Source: VXNE01 sp965203615
GTDB taxonomy: Bacteria > Pseudomonadota > Gammaproteobacteria > Pseudomonadales > Azotimanducaceae
Length of the DNA stretch: 64,000 bases
Assembly: GCA_965203615.1 (NCBI GenBank)
Contig: OZ241900.1
Span: 3,472,001-3,536,000, forward strand
Direction of reading: 5' to 3'
The first letter of the stretch is position 1. Each line of letters begins with the position of its first letter. Positions 15,565 to 23,912 of this stretch are shown here, one piece after another. Position numbers and translations under genes: made by a program. Under the pieces are notes generated by a model that had not been told where the DNA came from, ran no database searches, and was given only the letters and a program-made list of their open reading frames with translations.

Positions 15565-16362
15565 ATGACGACGCGTCGGGTCAAACTCGTTCATACCTCC
15601 GATGTCCATCTCGATGGCCGCATTCGCACCGATGCGGAGGACGGTTTCCGCAATTCTGCCGAACGCGCGTTTGCCCGGGTCGTCGATGTGGTGCTTGCCG
15701 AGAGAGCCGATCTCCTGCTGATCGTCGGAGACCTGTTCGATCATGGCCGCGTAACCGAAGAGGACTTCGAGTTCGTGCGCGAACAGCTTGGTCGTCTGGA
15801 GTGTCCGGTAGTCCTGCTGCCGGGCAACCACGACGTGCATGACGAAAGGTCCGTCTGGCATCGCATCGAGTTCGAGGCCGACGGCAGCCACAACGGCGGC
15901 CATGTCCACCTCCTGCTGGAGACGGACGGCGACTGCCTCGAGTTCGGAGACATCGGCGTGCGCGTCTGGGGCAGGGCTATGCGCGAGCACGCGCCGGAGA
16001 ATGTACCGCTGCAGGACGTGCCGCCCCGCCACGGCGAGATGTGGAACGTCGGTCTCGCCCACGGCCAGGTGGTAGAGCAGCGAGTGGGCATGGCATCGTC
16101 CCAGATCACCCATGAGGAAATCCGGCGGTCCGGTTTCGACTACCTCGCGCTGGGGCATGTGCACGTGTGGCGCGATCACAGCCAGGGGTCGACGAAGGCG
16201 TACTATCCCGGCTCTCCGGTTGCCGCGTACGCCAGCCGGGACGGTGGCCATGTCGCCGTCACTACTTTGTGCCCGGACCGTGGCGTGGAGGTCGTACGGT
16301 GGCAGGTTGACGAGGTCGACGCGTCGAGGGAGCGCGCGTCCGACGGGTGGCTGATGCCGTGA
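15565..16362 (+). CDS. Calcineurin-like metallophosphoesterase, SbcD/YhaO-like
   Basis: A 265-residue protein with all metallophosphoesterase blocks: HTSDVHLDG (D and H), LIVGDLFDHG, LLPGNHDVHD, a later histidine in LAHGQV and ALGHVHVW. Two metal ions would be held by these Asp, His and Asn residues. It resembles the DNA-repair exonuclease SbcD/YhaO group, but no SbcC partner is adjacent and the C-terminal capping region is short. The end overlaps the start of the transporter gene by 16 bases. Confidence 0.82.
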   Translation: MTTRRVKLVHTSDVHLDGRIRTDAEDGFRNSAERAFARVVDVVLAERADLLLIVGDLFDHGRVTEEDFEFVREQLGRLECPVVLLPGNHDVHDERSVWHRIEFEADGSHNGGHVHLLLETDGDCLEFGDIGVRVWGRAMREHAPENVPLQDVPPRHGEMWNVGLAHGQVVEQRVGMASSQITHEEIRRSGFDYLALGHVHVWRDHSQGSTKAYYPGSPVAAYASRDGGHVAVTTLCPDRGVEVVRWQVDEVDASRERASDGWLMP

Positions 16363-17180
16363 AAGGCGACGGCACGGTCCTCGAACTGGCTGAACTCGCT
16401 CGCGAAAAGACTCGGTCCCTCGGCGACAACCCGGCCGGTTTCTGGGTCGCGTCCATGATGGCGGGGGCCTATGTGGGCATGGGTATCCTGCTGATTTTCT
16501 CGGTGGGACAGACTGCCGATCCGTCGTGGCGCGCCCTGGTCATGGGCACGAGTTTCGGGATTGCCCTGACGCTCGTGATATTCGCGGGTTCGGAGCTGTT
16601 CACCGGCCACGCGATGCACATGACCATCGGCCGGCTGACGGGGACGATTCGGACCCTGGACCTGCTGCGCGCCTGGGGAACGACCTGGGCGGGGAACCTG
16701 TTGGGATCGGGGCTCCTCGGAGCGCTGTTCGTGGCTGGAGGCGGTGGCCTGGTGCTGCAGGCGGGCGGCCAGGACCTGATCCACGCCGTTGCCGAGAAGA
16801 AAATGACGGACCCGGCCATGGAGCTGTTCGTCCGCGCCATCCTGTGCAACTGGCTGGTCTGCCTGGCGATCTGGGGTTCGGCGAGAACCAACAACGACGC
16901 CGCCAAGTGCATCATCATTTTCTGGTGCCTGTTCGCCTTCATCTCCGCCGGATTCGAACACTCCGTCGCCAACATGACCGTGTTCGCCGTTGCGTTGTTC
17001 TCCGAACATCCGGAAGGGATCTCGATCGCGGGCGCCGCCCACAACCTGGTCTGGGTCACCCTCGGCAATGCCGTGGCCGGCGCGGTGCTGATGGGCCTGG
17101 GCTATTGGCTTGTCGCCGGGCGTCCCCGCATCGGTCAGGCTGCGGACGAGGCGTCCTTGTCCGAAGGCGAGGAGCATTGA
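16347..17180 (+). CDS. Formate/nitrite transporter family channel, NirC-like
   Basis: A pentameric FNT channel moving small monovalent anions such as nitrite or formate. The 277-residue protein has six predicted spans and family motifs: AGAYVGMGILLIFSVG (span 1), AGSELFTGHAMHMT (Omega-loop region), NWLVCLAIW and FEHSVANMTVFA. The start is GTG at 16347, overlapping the phosphoesterase end; a second GTG at 16359 is also possible. It lies 113 bases upstream of a putative NO-reductase operon, which favours nitrite as substrate, but the sequence alone does not separate nitrite from formate. Confidence 0.85.
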   Translation: MADAVKGDGTVLELAELAREKTRSLGDNPAGFWVASMMAGAYVGMGILLIFSVGQTADPSWRALVMGTSFGIALTLVIFAGSELFTGHAMHMTIGRLTGTIRTLDLLRAWGTTWAGNLLGSGLLGALFVAGGGGLVLQAGGQDLIHAVAEKKMTDPAMELFVRAILCNWLVCLAIWGSARTNNDAAKCIIIFWCLFAFISAGFEHSVANMTVFAVALFSEHPEGISIAGAAHNLVWVTLGNAVAGAVLMGLGYWLVAGRPRIGQAADEASLSEGEEH

Positions 17181-17293
17181 CCCCGCATGTGTGACGCCGC
17201 TGACCAGTTCGAACACGTCGGCGTTGCCTGGAGGGGACGACAGGAGTAACGTCGGAAGATAAGGATTGCCGTAGACGAGGGGAGGGCAGTCGA

Positions 17294-17869
17294 ATGATCC
17301 AGGGAACGATTCTTCTTGTGACCATCGTTCTGATGGCGGTGGTTGTCGGTGTCTTCGTTTTCATTGCGGCAAATGCCGGCAAGGAGAGCGTCGACTATGG
17401 GCCGGTGCAGGCCAAGTCGTTCGGTATCCGGACGGGTCTGTTCTGGGTTGTGGTGGTGGCGGGAGTGCTCATCACGGTCATCACCACGCTGGACCTGCCG
17501 TATGCGGCCACCCGCGGAGATGCCGACGAAGACGCGGTCAGGGTCCAGGTGGAAGGCCGCCAATGGCTCTGGAACCTGAGCCAGGACTCCGTCACGGTCG
17601 ATGAAACGGTTGTGTTCGAAGTGAGCGCAGGCGACGTCAATCACGGCCTTGGCGTCTACGATCCGAACATGCGGCTGTTGGGACAGACCCAGGCGATGCC
17701 GGGTTACGTCAATTCGCTGCAGATCACCTTGCGCGAACCCGGGACGTACAAGCTTCTTTGCCTGGAGTACTGCGGTACCGCACATCACGCCATGATGAGC
17801 AACTTCGAGGTCCTGGCACGTCCCGAGCATGCTGCGGCGACCAACGATCAGGGGAGGGACGACGCATGA
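17294..17869 (+). CDS. norS: CuA-containing subunit II of a haem-copper oxidase/NO reductase (NorS-like)
   Basis: A 191-residue membrane-anchored cupredoxin that takes electrons from cytochrome c through a CuA centre. Two N-terminal spans (about 5-27 and 46-66) precede the CuA domain. All ligands are present: H117 in VNHGLGVYD, and C156-x-E158-x-C160-xxx-H164-xx-M167 in CLEYCGTAHHAMM. The extreme C-terminus (AAATNDQGRDDA) is polar. Its stop overlaps the subunit I start (ATGA). By gene order it corresponds to NorS of the norSY-senC-orf1 cluster; the symbol is by context, and CoxB-like is the neutral name. Confidence 0.82.
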   Translation: MIQGTILLVTIVLMAVVVGVFVFIAANAGKESVDYGPVQAKSFGIRTGLFWVVVVAGVLITVITTLDLPYAATRGDADEDAVRVQVEGRQWLWNLSQDSVTVDETVVFEVSAGDVNHGLGVYDPNMRLLGQTQAMPGYVNSLQITLREPGTYKLLCLEYCGTAHHAMMSNFEVLARPEHAAATNDQGRDDA

Positions 17870-19314
17870 GCGAAGCGACCACGACACTCTCACCGCTGGC
17901 ACCTTCCGCGCGCGCGGGCGTGCTCACCTACCTGGCGATTTCCGCCCTGGTGTTCGTTCTGATGATGGCGCTCGGCCTGCTCATGCGGGTTGGCCAGGCG
18001 GACTGGCTATGGATGCCACCGGACATCTTCTACCAGGTCATGACGGCGCACGGCGCCGGCATGGTTGGCATCTCCGGTCTCGCCGGCAGCGCCGTCATGT
18101 GGTACTTCCTGCGGCGCTACGTCGACCTCACCGTCGGCATCCTCTGGACCAACCTGGCGCTGTTCCTGCTGGGCGTCGTGTTGATACTCGGGGGCATATT
18201 CCTCGGTGGTTTCGGCGGCGGCTGGACTTTCCTGTTTCCGCTGCCGTCCCATGGCATGGGCGCCTGGGGCAATACCGGCGCCGCGTGCTACCTGCTCGGC
18301 CTGATGTCCATCGGGGTGGGTTTCCTGCTGCTTTACCTCGACGTGGCGCGGGCGATCATCTCGAAGTACGGATCCCTCGCGAAGGGTCTGGGATGGCCGC
18401 ACCTCTTCGGTCGAGGCGAGGGCGAGCCGCCCCCGCCCACGGTCGTCGCGTCGACGATGGTCGCAATCATCAACACCGCGGGCATCACGGCGGGCGCGGT
18501 TGTGCTGGTGCTCATCCTGGTCAACCTGTTCCAGCCCGCGTTCGCGGTGGATGCGCTGCTGACCAAGAACCTCATCTACTTCTTCGGGCACGTATTCATC
18601 AACGCGACGATCTACCAGGCGGTGATCGCGGTGTACGAGATACTGCCGACCTACACCAAGCGGCCGTGGCCTTCGAGCCGGGTGTTCCTGGCGGCATGGA
18701 CCGCGTCCACGATCATGGTGATGTCGGTGTATCCGCACCACCTGCTGATGGACTTCGTGATGCCGACCTGGGTATTGATCATCGGCCAGGTGGTTTCCTA
18801 CCTGAGCGGAATCCCGATCCTGCTCGTGACCGCCTACAACGCGCTGACAAACGTGTACCGTTCCGGAATGCGGTGGGACATCGTTTCCGGACTCCTGTTC
18901 CTGTCCATCTTCGGCTGGGGCGTGGGGATCATTCCGGCGATCATCGACGGGACGATCGCGGTCAACAACGTCATGCACAACACGATGTGGGTGCCCGGCC
19001 ACGTGCACACGTACCTGATCGTCGGACTGGTGGCCATGCTGTTCGGCTTCATGTACCACGTCGCGGGCCAGAACGGCGCGACGAAGGCCATCGACAAGGT
19101 CGCGTTCTGGGTATACGCGGCGGCGGGCATGGCATTCTCGTTCATGTTCCTCATGAGCGGTTATGCATCGATTCCGCGGCGCTTCGCCGAGCACTTGCCC
19201 GAGTGGGTGGAATACAGCGCGACCTCGTCGGTCTTCGCGGTGCTCGTGCTGCTCGCGGCGGCCGTGTTTGCCGTGCGATTCCTGACCAGTCTGAAGACCG
19301 CCAGGATGACATGA
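17866..19314 (+). CDS. norY: Haem-copper subunit I lacking the active-site tyrosine, probable NO reductase (NorY-like)
   Basis: A 482-residue, roughly 12-span haem-copper catalytic subunit of the B (ba3-like) type. Ligands are complete: H62 in TAHGAGMV (low-spin haem), H242 in FFGHVFIN, H291/H292 in YPHHLLMD (CuB or FeB), and H379/H381 in WVPGHVHTYL. O2-reducing ba3 enzymes have HPxVY, with Tyr four residues after the first copper His crosslinked to it; here that residue is N246. Loss of this tyrosine is a property of NO-reducing branches of the superfamily. With the CuA subunit before and SCO plus membrane orf1 after, the order is that of norSY-senC-orf1. An oxygen reductase with an unusual site is the alternative. 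Confidence 0.82.
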   Translation: MSEATTTLSPLAPSARAGVLTYLAISALVFVLMMALGLLMRVGQADWLWMPPDIFYQVMTAHGAGMVGISGLAGSAVMWYFLRRYVDLTVGILWTNLALFLLGVVLILGGIFLGGFGGGWTFLFPLPSHGMGAWGNTGAACYLLGLMSIGVGFLLLYLDVARAIISKYGSLAKGLGWPHLFGRGEGEPPPPTVVASTMVAIINTAGITAGAVVLVLILVNLFQPAFAVDALLTKNLIYFFGHVFINATIYQAVIAVYEILPTYTKRPWPSSRVFLAAWTASTIMVMSVYPHHLLMDFVMPTWVLIIGQVVSYLSGIPILLVTAYNALTNVYRSGMRWDIVSGLLFLSIFGWGVGIIPAIIDGTIAVNNVMHNTMWVPGHVHTYLIVGLVAMLFGFMYHVAGQNGATKAIDKVAFWVYAAAGMAFSFMFLMSGYASIPRRFAEHLPEWVEYSATSSVFAVLVLLAAAVFAVRFLTSLKTARMT

Positions 19315-19928
19315 ACCGGTGGCTGTCGGCGGCAGCCACCGTAGCCGTGCTGCTCGGAGGGTGCCTCACCCTCTGGGGGGCGACGGACGGCGGAGCAGCC
19401 TGGACGGCCGAGGCCGCGCGGCGGCTTGACATCGCGGAACGGCCGCGGGACCTGCCGGACGCGGCGCTGCTCGATGCTGGCGACCGCTCCATCGGGTTGG
19501 CGGCCCCGGATCGACCCATAGCGGTTGTCGACTTCATCTACACCAGGTGTCCGACGGTCTGCGTGGCGTTGGGTGCGACGTTTCGCGACCTCCAGGGAGA
19601 ACTGGTATCGCGCGACTGGCATGACCGGGTCGGCCTGCTGAGCCTGACTTTCGATTACGCCCACGACGGACCCGGCGAACTTGCCGGCTACCTTGAGCGT
19701 TTTGGAGGGACGCCGGATCTCTGGAATGCGGCTCGCTTCGAGAGCAAGGACGATCTCGATGCCGTCTTGCGAGACCTGGGGGTCGTCGTCATTCCCGAAC
19801 CGAATGTCGGATTCGTGCACAACACGGCGATTTACCTGGTGGACCGGGGACGGGTGGTCGGCATCTACGACTTCGAAGATCGGTCCGGGCTGTTGCAGGC
19901 CATCGAATGGCGGTTGAAGACCAGCTAG
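19311..19928 (+). CDS. senC: SCO1/SenC family copper chaperone
   Basis: Inserts copper into the CuA or CuB site of haem-copper enzymes. The 205-residue protein starts with a signal segment (about residues 4-24) and has the thioredoxin-fold copper site FIYTRCPTVC (C80, C84) and the distal His in VGFVHNTAIYLVD. The ATG overlaps the subunit I stop (ATGA). It corresponds in position to SenC of the norSY cluster. The first signal region contains GGCLTL, so lipidation is possible. Confidence 0.88.
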   Translation: MNRWLSAAATVAVLLGGCLTLWGATDGGAAWTAEAARRLDIAERPRDLPDAALLDAGDRSIGLAAPDRPIAVVDFIYTRCPTVCVALGATFRDLQGELVSRDWHDRVGLLSLTFDYAHDGPGELAGYLERFGGTPDLWNAARFESKDDLDAVLRDLGVVVIPEPNVGFVHNTAIYLVDRGRVVGIYDFEDRSGLLQAIEWRLKTS

Positions 19929-20533
19929 CTTGGGCGGCGCCTTCCGGACGCGCCCTGACGGGGGGCGTCCTGGTCGTTTGGGCGGCAGTCGCCCTCACTC
20001 CCATCGGGACCTGGCTGGAGTCGAACCTCGCGACGCATGTCCTCGTGGAAATACCCCTGCTGGTCGCGGTGGGGTTTGTTCTGGGCCGCAGCATCGAGCC
20101 GTATTGTCGAAAGGTGCTCCAGCCGCTCAACGGCGGCGGTATCCCGGGCATCCTGATCGTCACCTTCGCCCTCGCGTTCTGGATGATCCCCCGCTGGCTC
20201 GACGCGTCGCTCCAGGTGTCTGCTGTCGCAGTCGCCAAGTACGTCTCGCTGGTGGCGTTGGCCGGCATTCCCCTGGCGTGGAGCTGGCGCCGCATGCATC
20301 CCATTGCGCGAGGTCTTGTGAAGATAGAGTTTCTCGCGATGTGCTTCCGTCTTGGCTGGCTGTATCTCATTTCGCCGGACCGCCTGTGCAATAGTTACCT
20401 GATCGACGATCAGATATTGTTGGGCCAGGGTTTCCTCGTGGTCGGAATCGCTCTCTCCATCACCTGGCTATACCCCGTGTTCTTTGGCCCGTGGGCGGTG
20501 TCGTCGCCGCGCGAGAAAGGAGAGGCAGCATGA
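19907..20533 (+). CDS. Membrane protein of the norSY-senC-orf1 type cluster
   Basis: A 208-residue integral membrane protein with about five to six hydrophobic spans, starting ALTGGVLVVWAAVALTP and ending in a short polar tail. The ATG at 19907 lies 22 bases inside the SCO gene. Cys and His residues are spread around spans (EPYCRKVL, MHPIARGL). It sits where orf1 sits in norSY-senC-orf1 clusters; its biochemical role is unknown, with assembly or copper handling a guess from context. Confidence 0.6.
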   Translation: MAVEDQLAWAAPSGRALTGGVLVVWAAVALTPIGTWLESNLATHVLVEIPLLVAVGFVLGRSIEPYCRKVLQPLNGGGIPGILIVTFALAFWMIPRWLDASLQVSAVAVAKYVSLVALAGIPLAWSWRRMHPIARGLVKIEFLAMCFRLGWLYLISPDRLCNSYLIDDQILLGQGFLVVGIALSITWLYPVFFGPWAVSSPREKGEAA

Positions 20534-21111
20534 GCATGTCGCCGGGCATGAAAAGCATCGGTTTCTTCGGCATCGTCCTCGTTTTCGTCGCGGCGTCGTT
20601 CGCGCTGGCCGTCAGGTTCTACGAAGGCGACAACAGGGTGGCGTTCTCGCTCACGGATCAGCATGGCGAATCGGTTACGCAAAAGGATCTTGGAGGCCGC
20701 TACCTGCTGGTGTTCTTTGGGTTCACGAACTGCCATGGCATCTGTCCCACGCAGATGAGCGACCTGACCCGCGTCATGGCAGACCTGGACGCTTCCGGGC
20801 ATTCGCGTCGCGTCACGCCGGTATTCATCTCCGTCGACCCCGAGCGTGATGTCCCCACAACCGTCGCCAGGTACATCGAGCGCTTCGATGATCGGTTCGT
20901 GGGGTTGACGGGTTCGCGCGCAGCCCTTGAACAGACGGCGGAATCGTTCAAGACGTTCCTGCAGGACGCGCCGCCGCGCGGCGTGAACGAATACCAGGTC
21001 TCGCATTCCTCGACGGTCTACATCGTCGATCCCTATGGCCGCATCGTCGACTACCTGTCCTTCTCGGAAGGCGTCGAAGCTGTGGCCGAACGGGTCAGGG
21101 ACCTGGTCTAG
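20530..21111 (+). CDS. Second SCO1/SenC family copper chaperone
   Basis: A second SCO-type protein in the same operon, 193 residues: an N-terminal membrane anchor (about 9-29), FFGFTNCHGICPTQM with C68 and C72, TPVFISVDPERD, and the distal His in YQVSHSSTVYIVDP. It is closer to typical Sco1 than the upstream paralogue. The ATG overlaps the previous stop, with AGGAGAGG just upstream. Two chaperones may serve the CuA and catalytic sites separately, or one may work as a thiol reductase. Confidence 0.88.
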   Translation: MSMSPGMKSIGFFGIVLVFVAASFALAVRFYEGDNRVAFSLTDQHGESVTQKDLGGRYLLVFFGFTNCHGICPTQMSDLTRVMADLDASGHSRRVTPVFISVDPERDVPTTVARYIERFDDRFVGLTGSRAALEQTAESFKTFLQDAPPRGVNEYQVSHSSTVYIVDPYGRIVDYLSFSEGVEAVAERVRDLV

Positions 21112-21190
21112 GCGGGCCCCACAGCCGCGCGCCCTCGACTCCGGTTTTTTGCGCGAGGGGTTGCTGGCGCTGCATAAAGGTCCGCACCGC

Positions 21191-21229
21191 ACCCTGAAAT
21201 CTGATGGGTAGCCACTCAGATTTCAGGGT
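21191..21229. terminator. Long perfect inverted repeat between convergent operons
   Basis: ACCCTGAAATCTGA at 21191-21204 is mirrored exactly by TCAGATTTCAGGGT at 21216-21229, a 14-bp stem with an 11-base loop. It lies between the 3' ends of the SCO gene and moeB, where a bidirectional terminator would be expected, but there is no T-tract on either side. Confidence 0.6.
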
Positions 21230-21255
21230 AGAGGTCGCGCCTCTGGCGGCGTTAG

Positions 21256-22017
21256 TCAGTGCTCCGGTTCGGCCCGGTTGCCGCACACGGCGCAGTTCGG
21301 GTTCTTCGGCAGCGTGAACTTGCGCCACTCCATGCGCTTGGCGTCGAGATAGAGCACGTGGCCGACGAGCGTCTCGCCGACACGGGCGATAAGCTTGATG
21401 GCTTCCATGGCCTGCACGGTGCCGACGATGCCGACCAGCGGTGCCATGACGCCGTTCTCGGCACAGTTCAACTCTTCGCCTTCACCGCGGGGATACAGGC
21501 ACTGGTAGCACGGCGAGTCCGCGTTCCTGGGGTCGAACACGGCGATCTGGCCTTCCATCCGAATGGCGGCCCCGGAGACCAGCGGCGTTCCGGTGTCGAC
21601 GCACAGGCGATTGATGGCGACGCGGCTTGCCATGTTGTCCGTGGCGTCGAGCACGACGTCCGCATCGGCCACCGCGGTCGCGAGGACATCGCCCTCCAGT
21701 CTGTGGCACAGGGGCGCCGTCGTGACGGTGGAGTTGATTCGGGAGATCGTGGCGGCGGCCGAGGTTGCCTTGGGTTGACCCACGGTCGCCTCGCCGTGGG
21801 CTATCTGGCGCTGCAGGTTGGACAGGTCAACGGCGTCGTCGTCGGCGAGGGTTAGATGGCCGACGCCAGCGGCGGCGAGGTATATCGACGCCGGCGAGCC
21901 GAGACCGCCGACGCCGGCGATCAAGACGCGGGCGGAAAGAAGCCGCTCCTGTCCGGCGACATCGAACTCCGGCAGCATGATCTGACGGCTGTAGCGCAGG
22001 AGTTGCTCGTCGTTCAC
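21256..22017 (-). CDS. moeB: HesA/MoeB/ThiF family adenylyltransferase, MoeB-like
   Basis: E1-like enzyme that adenylates the C-terminus of a sulfur-carrier protein (MoaD or ThiS). The 253-residue protein has the Rossmann motif GVGGLGSPASIYLAAAGVG, the Arg finger region LQRQIAH, DATDNMASR, and two zinc-binding CxxC pairs (CYQC and CAVC). ELNCAENGVMAPLVG carries a further conserved Cys. The start overlaps the prmC stop (ATGA); a moeB after hemA-prfA-prmC is a known gammaproteobacterial arrangement. MoeB and ThiF are hard to separate by sequence alone. Confidence 0.87.
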   Translation of the reverse strand: MNDEQLLRYSRQIMLPEFDVAGQERLLSARVLIAGVGGLGSPASIYLAAAGVGHLTLADDDAVDLSNLQRQIAHGEATVGQPKATSAAATISRINSTVTTAPLCHRLEGDVLATAVADADVVLDATDNMASRVAINRLCVDTGTPLVSGAAIRMEGQIAVFDPRNADSPCYQCLYPRGEGEELNCAENGVMAPLVGIVGTVQAMEAIKLIARVGETLVGHVLYLDAKRMEWRKFTLPKNPNCAVCGNRAEPEH

Positions 22018-22823
22018 GTTCTCTGCCCCAACGTGACGCGTGGCAGGGAAGCCAGGTCGCTGAGCGTTTCAACACCGTGGAATTGGGCGTCCCGGAACAG
22101 TTTGCGAACGGGTTCGGCCTGGTCGTAGCCATGTTCAATCGCCAGAACTCCGCCCCGGTCGAGGTGGTCCGGCGCTTCGTTCACGATACGACGGATGTGC
22201 GAAAGGCCATCGCTTCCCGCAACCAGCGCTCCGCGCGGCTCGAAGCGCAGGTCGCCCTGGTCGAGGTGGGGGTCACCCTCGGCGATGTAGGGAGGATTTG
22301 CCAGGATCGCGTCGTAGTGGCCGCGGACGGCTGAATACCAGTCGGACTCGTAGAAGGTGGCGCGGATACCCAGGTTTCCGGCATTGCGCTGTGCCAGGGC
22401 CACGCAACCCGGGTCGCAGTCGACGCCCTCGACGTCTGCCGCCGGGCAATTGCCCGCCACGGCCAGTGCCACGGCACCGGACCCGGTCCCGAGATCGAGG
22501 ACGCGCGCCGCACCGGAAAGACGGGCAAGGGCGGCCTCGACCAGGCACTCGGTTTCCGGGCGGGGAATCAGGGCGCAGCGGTCGACGGCGAGCGTCAGGT
22601 TCCAGAATCCGCGTTCGCCCATGATGTAGGCCACGGGTTCGCCGCCCCGACGCCGCTCAATGCAGTCCGCGTGTCGGCAGGCGAGATGGTCGGGAACGGG
22701 TCGTTCGGGGAATGCGTACAAGGCACTCGATTGCTGCTTCAGGGAATGTGCCGTCAGCAGTTCGGCCTCGGCTCGCGGCAGGACTGTCCGGGCCGATGCG
22801 AAACAGGCACCCAGGGTGCTCAC
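22014..22823 (-). CDS. prmC: Peptide chain release factor N5-glutamine methyltransferase
   Basis: Methylates the Gln of the GGQ motif in RF1/RF2. The 269-residue protein has an N-terminal helical domain, then YIMGERGFWNLTLAVD, the SAM site VLDLGTGSGAVALAVA, and the catalytic NPPYIAEGD with its NPPY motif. The start is GTG at 22823, overlapping the prfA stop as GTGA; the frame is open further upstream but that part lies inside prfA. PrfA, its substrate, is the preceding gene. Confidence 0.93.
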   Translation of the reverse strand: MSTLGACFASARTVLPRAEAELLTAHSLKQQSSALYAFPERPVPDHLACRHADCIERRRGGEPVAYIMGERGFWNLTLAVDRCALIPRPETECLVEAALARLSGAARVLDLGTGSGAVALAVAGNCPAADVEGVDCDPGCVALAQRNAGNLGIRATFYESDWYSAVRGHYDAILANPPYIAEGDPHLDQGDLRFEPRGALVAGSDGLSHIRRIVNEAPDHLDRGGVLAIEHGYDQAEPVRKLFRDAQFHGVETLSDLASLPRVTLGQRT

Positions 22824-23911
22824 TCGCCTTCGCCCATGGCGGCCAGCAGGTCCGCCTGGTGCTCTTCGGCCAATCGGCTGATGAACGCGTCGAGACTGCC
22901 GTTCAGAACCTCGTCGAGCTTGTAGAGCACCAGGCCGATCCGGTGGTCCGTCACGCGGCGTTCGGAGAAGTTGTAGGTCCGGATCCGCTCGGAACGGTCG
23001 CCGCTGCCGACCAGGTTGCGGCGCGTCTGGTCGCGCTCGTTGCGCTGTTCGGCCCGCGCCTGGTCGAGCAGCTTCGCATTGAGCAGGGACATGGCGCGCA
23101 ACCGGTTCTGGTGTTGCGACCGCTCGTCCTGGCATTCGACGACGATGCCCGACGGCAGGTGCGTCAAGCGCACCGCGGAGTCGGTCTTGTTGACGTGCTG
23201 ACCGCCCGCCCCCGAGGCGCGGAACGTGTCGAGCCGCAGGTCCTTGGCGTCGATGTCCACCGCGTCGATCTCTTTCTGCTCCGGAAGGACCGCCACGGTA
23301 CAGGCAGAGGTGTGGATACGCCCCTGGGACTCGGTCTCCGGCACCCGCTGCACGCGATGCGCCCCCGACTCGAACTTCAGGCGTTCGAACACGTCCCTGC
23401 CCGCGATGCGCGCGACGACTTCCTTGTAGCCGCCATGTTCCGATGACCTTTCCGAGAGCTTCGTCAGGTGCCAGCCGCGATCCTCGGCGTAGCGGCCGTA
23501 CATGCGGAACAGGTCCCCGGCGAACAGCGCGGCTTCATCGCCCCCGGTGCCGGCGCGGATTTCGAGGAACACGTCGAGCGAGTCGTCGGGGTCCTTGGGC
23601 AGCAGCAGACGCTTCAGTTCACGTTCGGCCAGTTCCGCTTCGATCTGGCGCTCGTCGGCTTCTTCCTGCGCGAGTTCCCGCAGTTCCGGGTCGTCGTCGT
23701 CGAGCAGGGCCCGGGATTCCTCCAGCGCCGAGGTCGCCCCTTTCAGGGCGTTGTAGGCGGCAAGCACCGGCTCGCGCTCCGCGAACTCCTTCATGTAGGC
23801 CGTATAGCGGTTTCGGTCGGCAACGACCTCGGGGTCGGAAAGCAGCGACGACAGTTCGTTCTGACGCTCGATCAACTGGTCCAGCTTGGCTGACAGGGTC
23901 GCGGACAGCAT
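22820..23911 (-). CDS. prfA: Peptide chain release factor 1
   Basis: RF1 reads UAA and UAG and triggers peptidyl-tRNA hydrolysis. From ATG 23911 (MLSATLSAKLDQ) it has 363 residues, the normal size. The GGQ catalytic loop is in RASGAGGQHVNKTDSAVRLT, and the stop-codon-reading tripeptide (PxT type) is in RVQRVPETESQG. The hemA stop is one base upstream. The tight hemA-prfA-prmC order is classic for Gammaproteobacteria. Confidence 0.96.
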   Translation of the reverse strand: MLSATLSAKLDQLIERQNELSSLLSDPEVVADRNRYTAYMKEFAEREPVLAAYNALKGATSALEESRALLDDDDPELRELAQEEADERQIEAELAERELKRLLLPKDPDDSLDVFLEIRAGTGGDEAALFAGDLFRMYGRYAEDRGWHLTKLSERSSEHGGYKEVVARIAGRDVFERLKFESGAHRVQRVPETESQGRIHTSACTVAVLPEQKEIDAVDIDAKDLRLDTFRASGAGGQHVNKTDSAVRLTHLPSGIVVECQDERSQHQNRLRAMSLLNAKLLDQARAEQRNERDQTRRNLVGSGDRSERIRTYNFSERRVTDHRIGLVLYKLDEVLNGSLDAFISRLAEEHQADLLAAMGEGE

Positions 23912-23912
23912 G

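Noticed and set aside
18007..19194. A 395-codon minus-strand frame opposite haem-copper subunit I
   Set aside because: His/Arg/Gln-rich antisense shadow; all haem ligands are on the plus strand.
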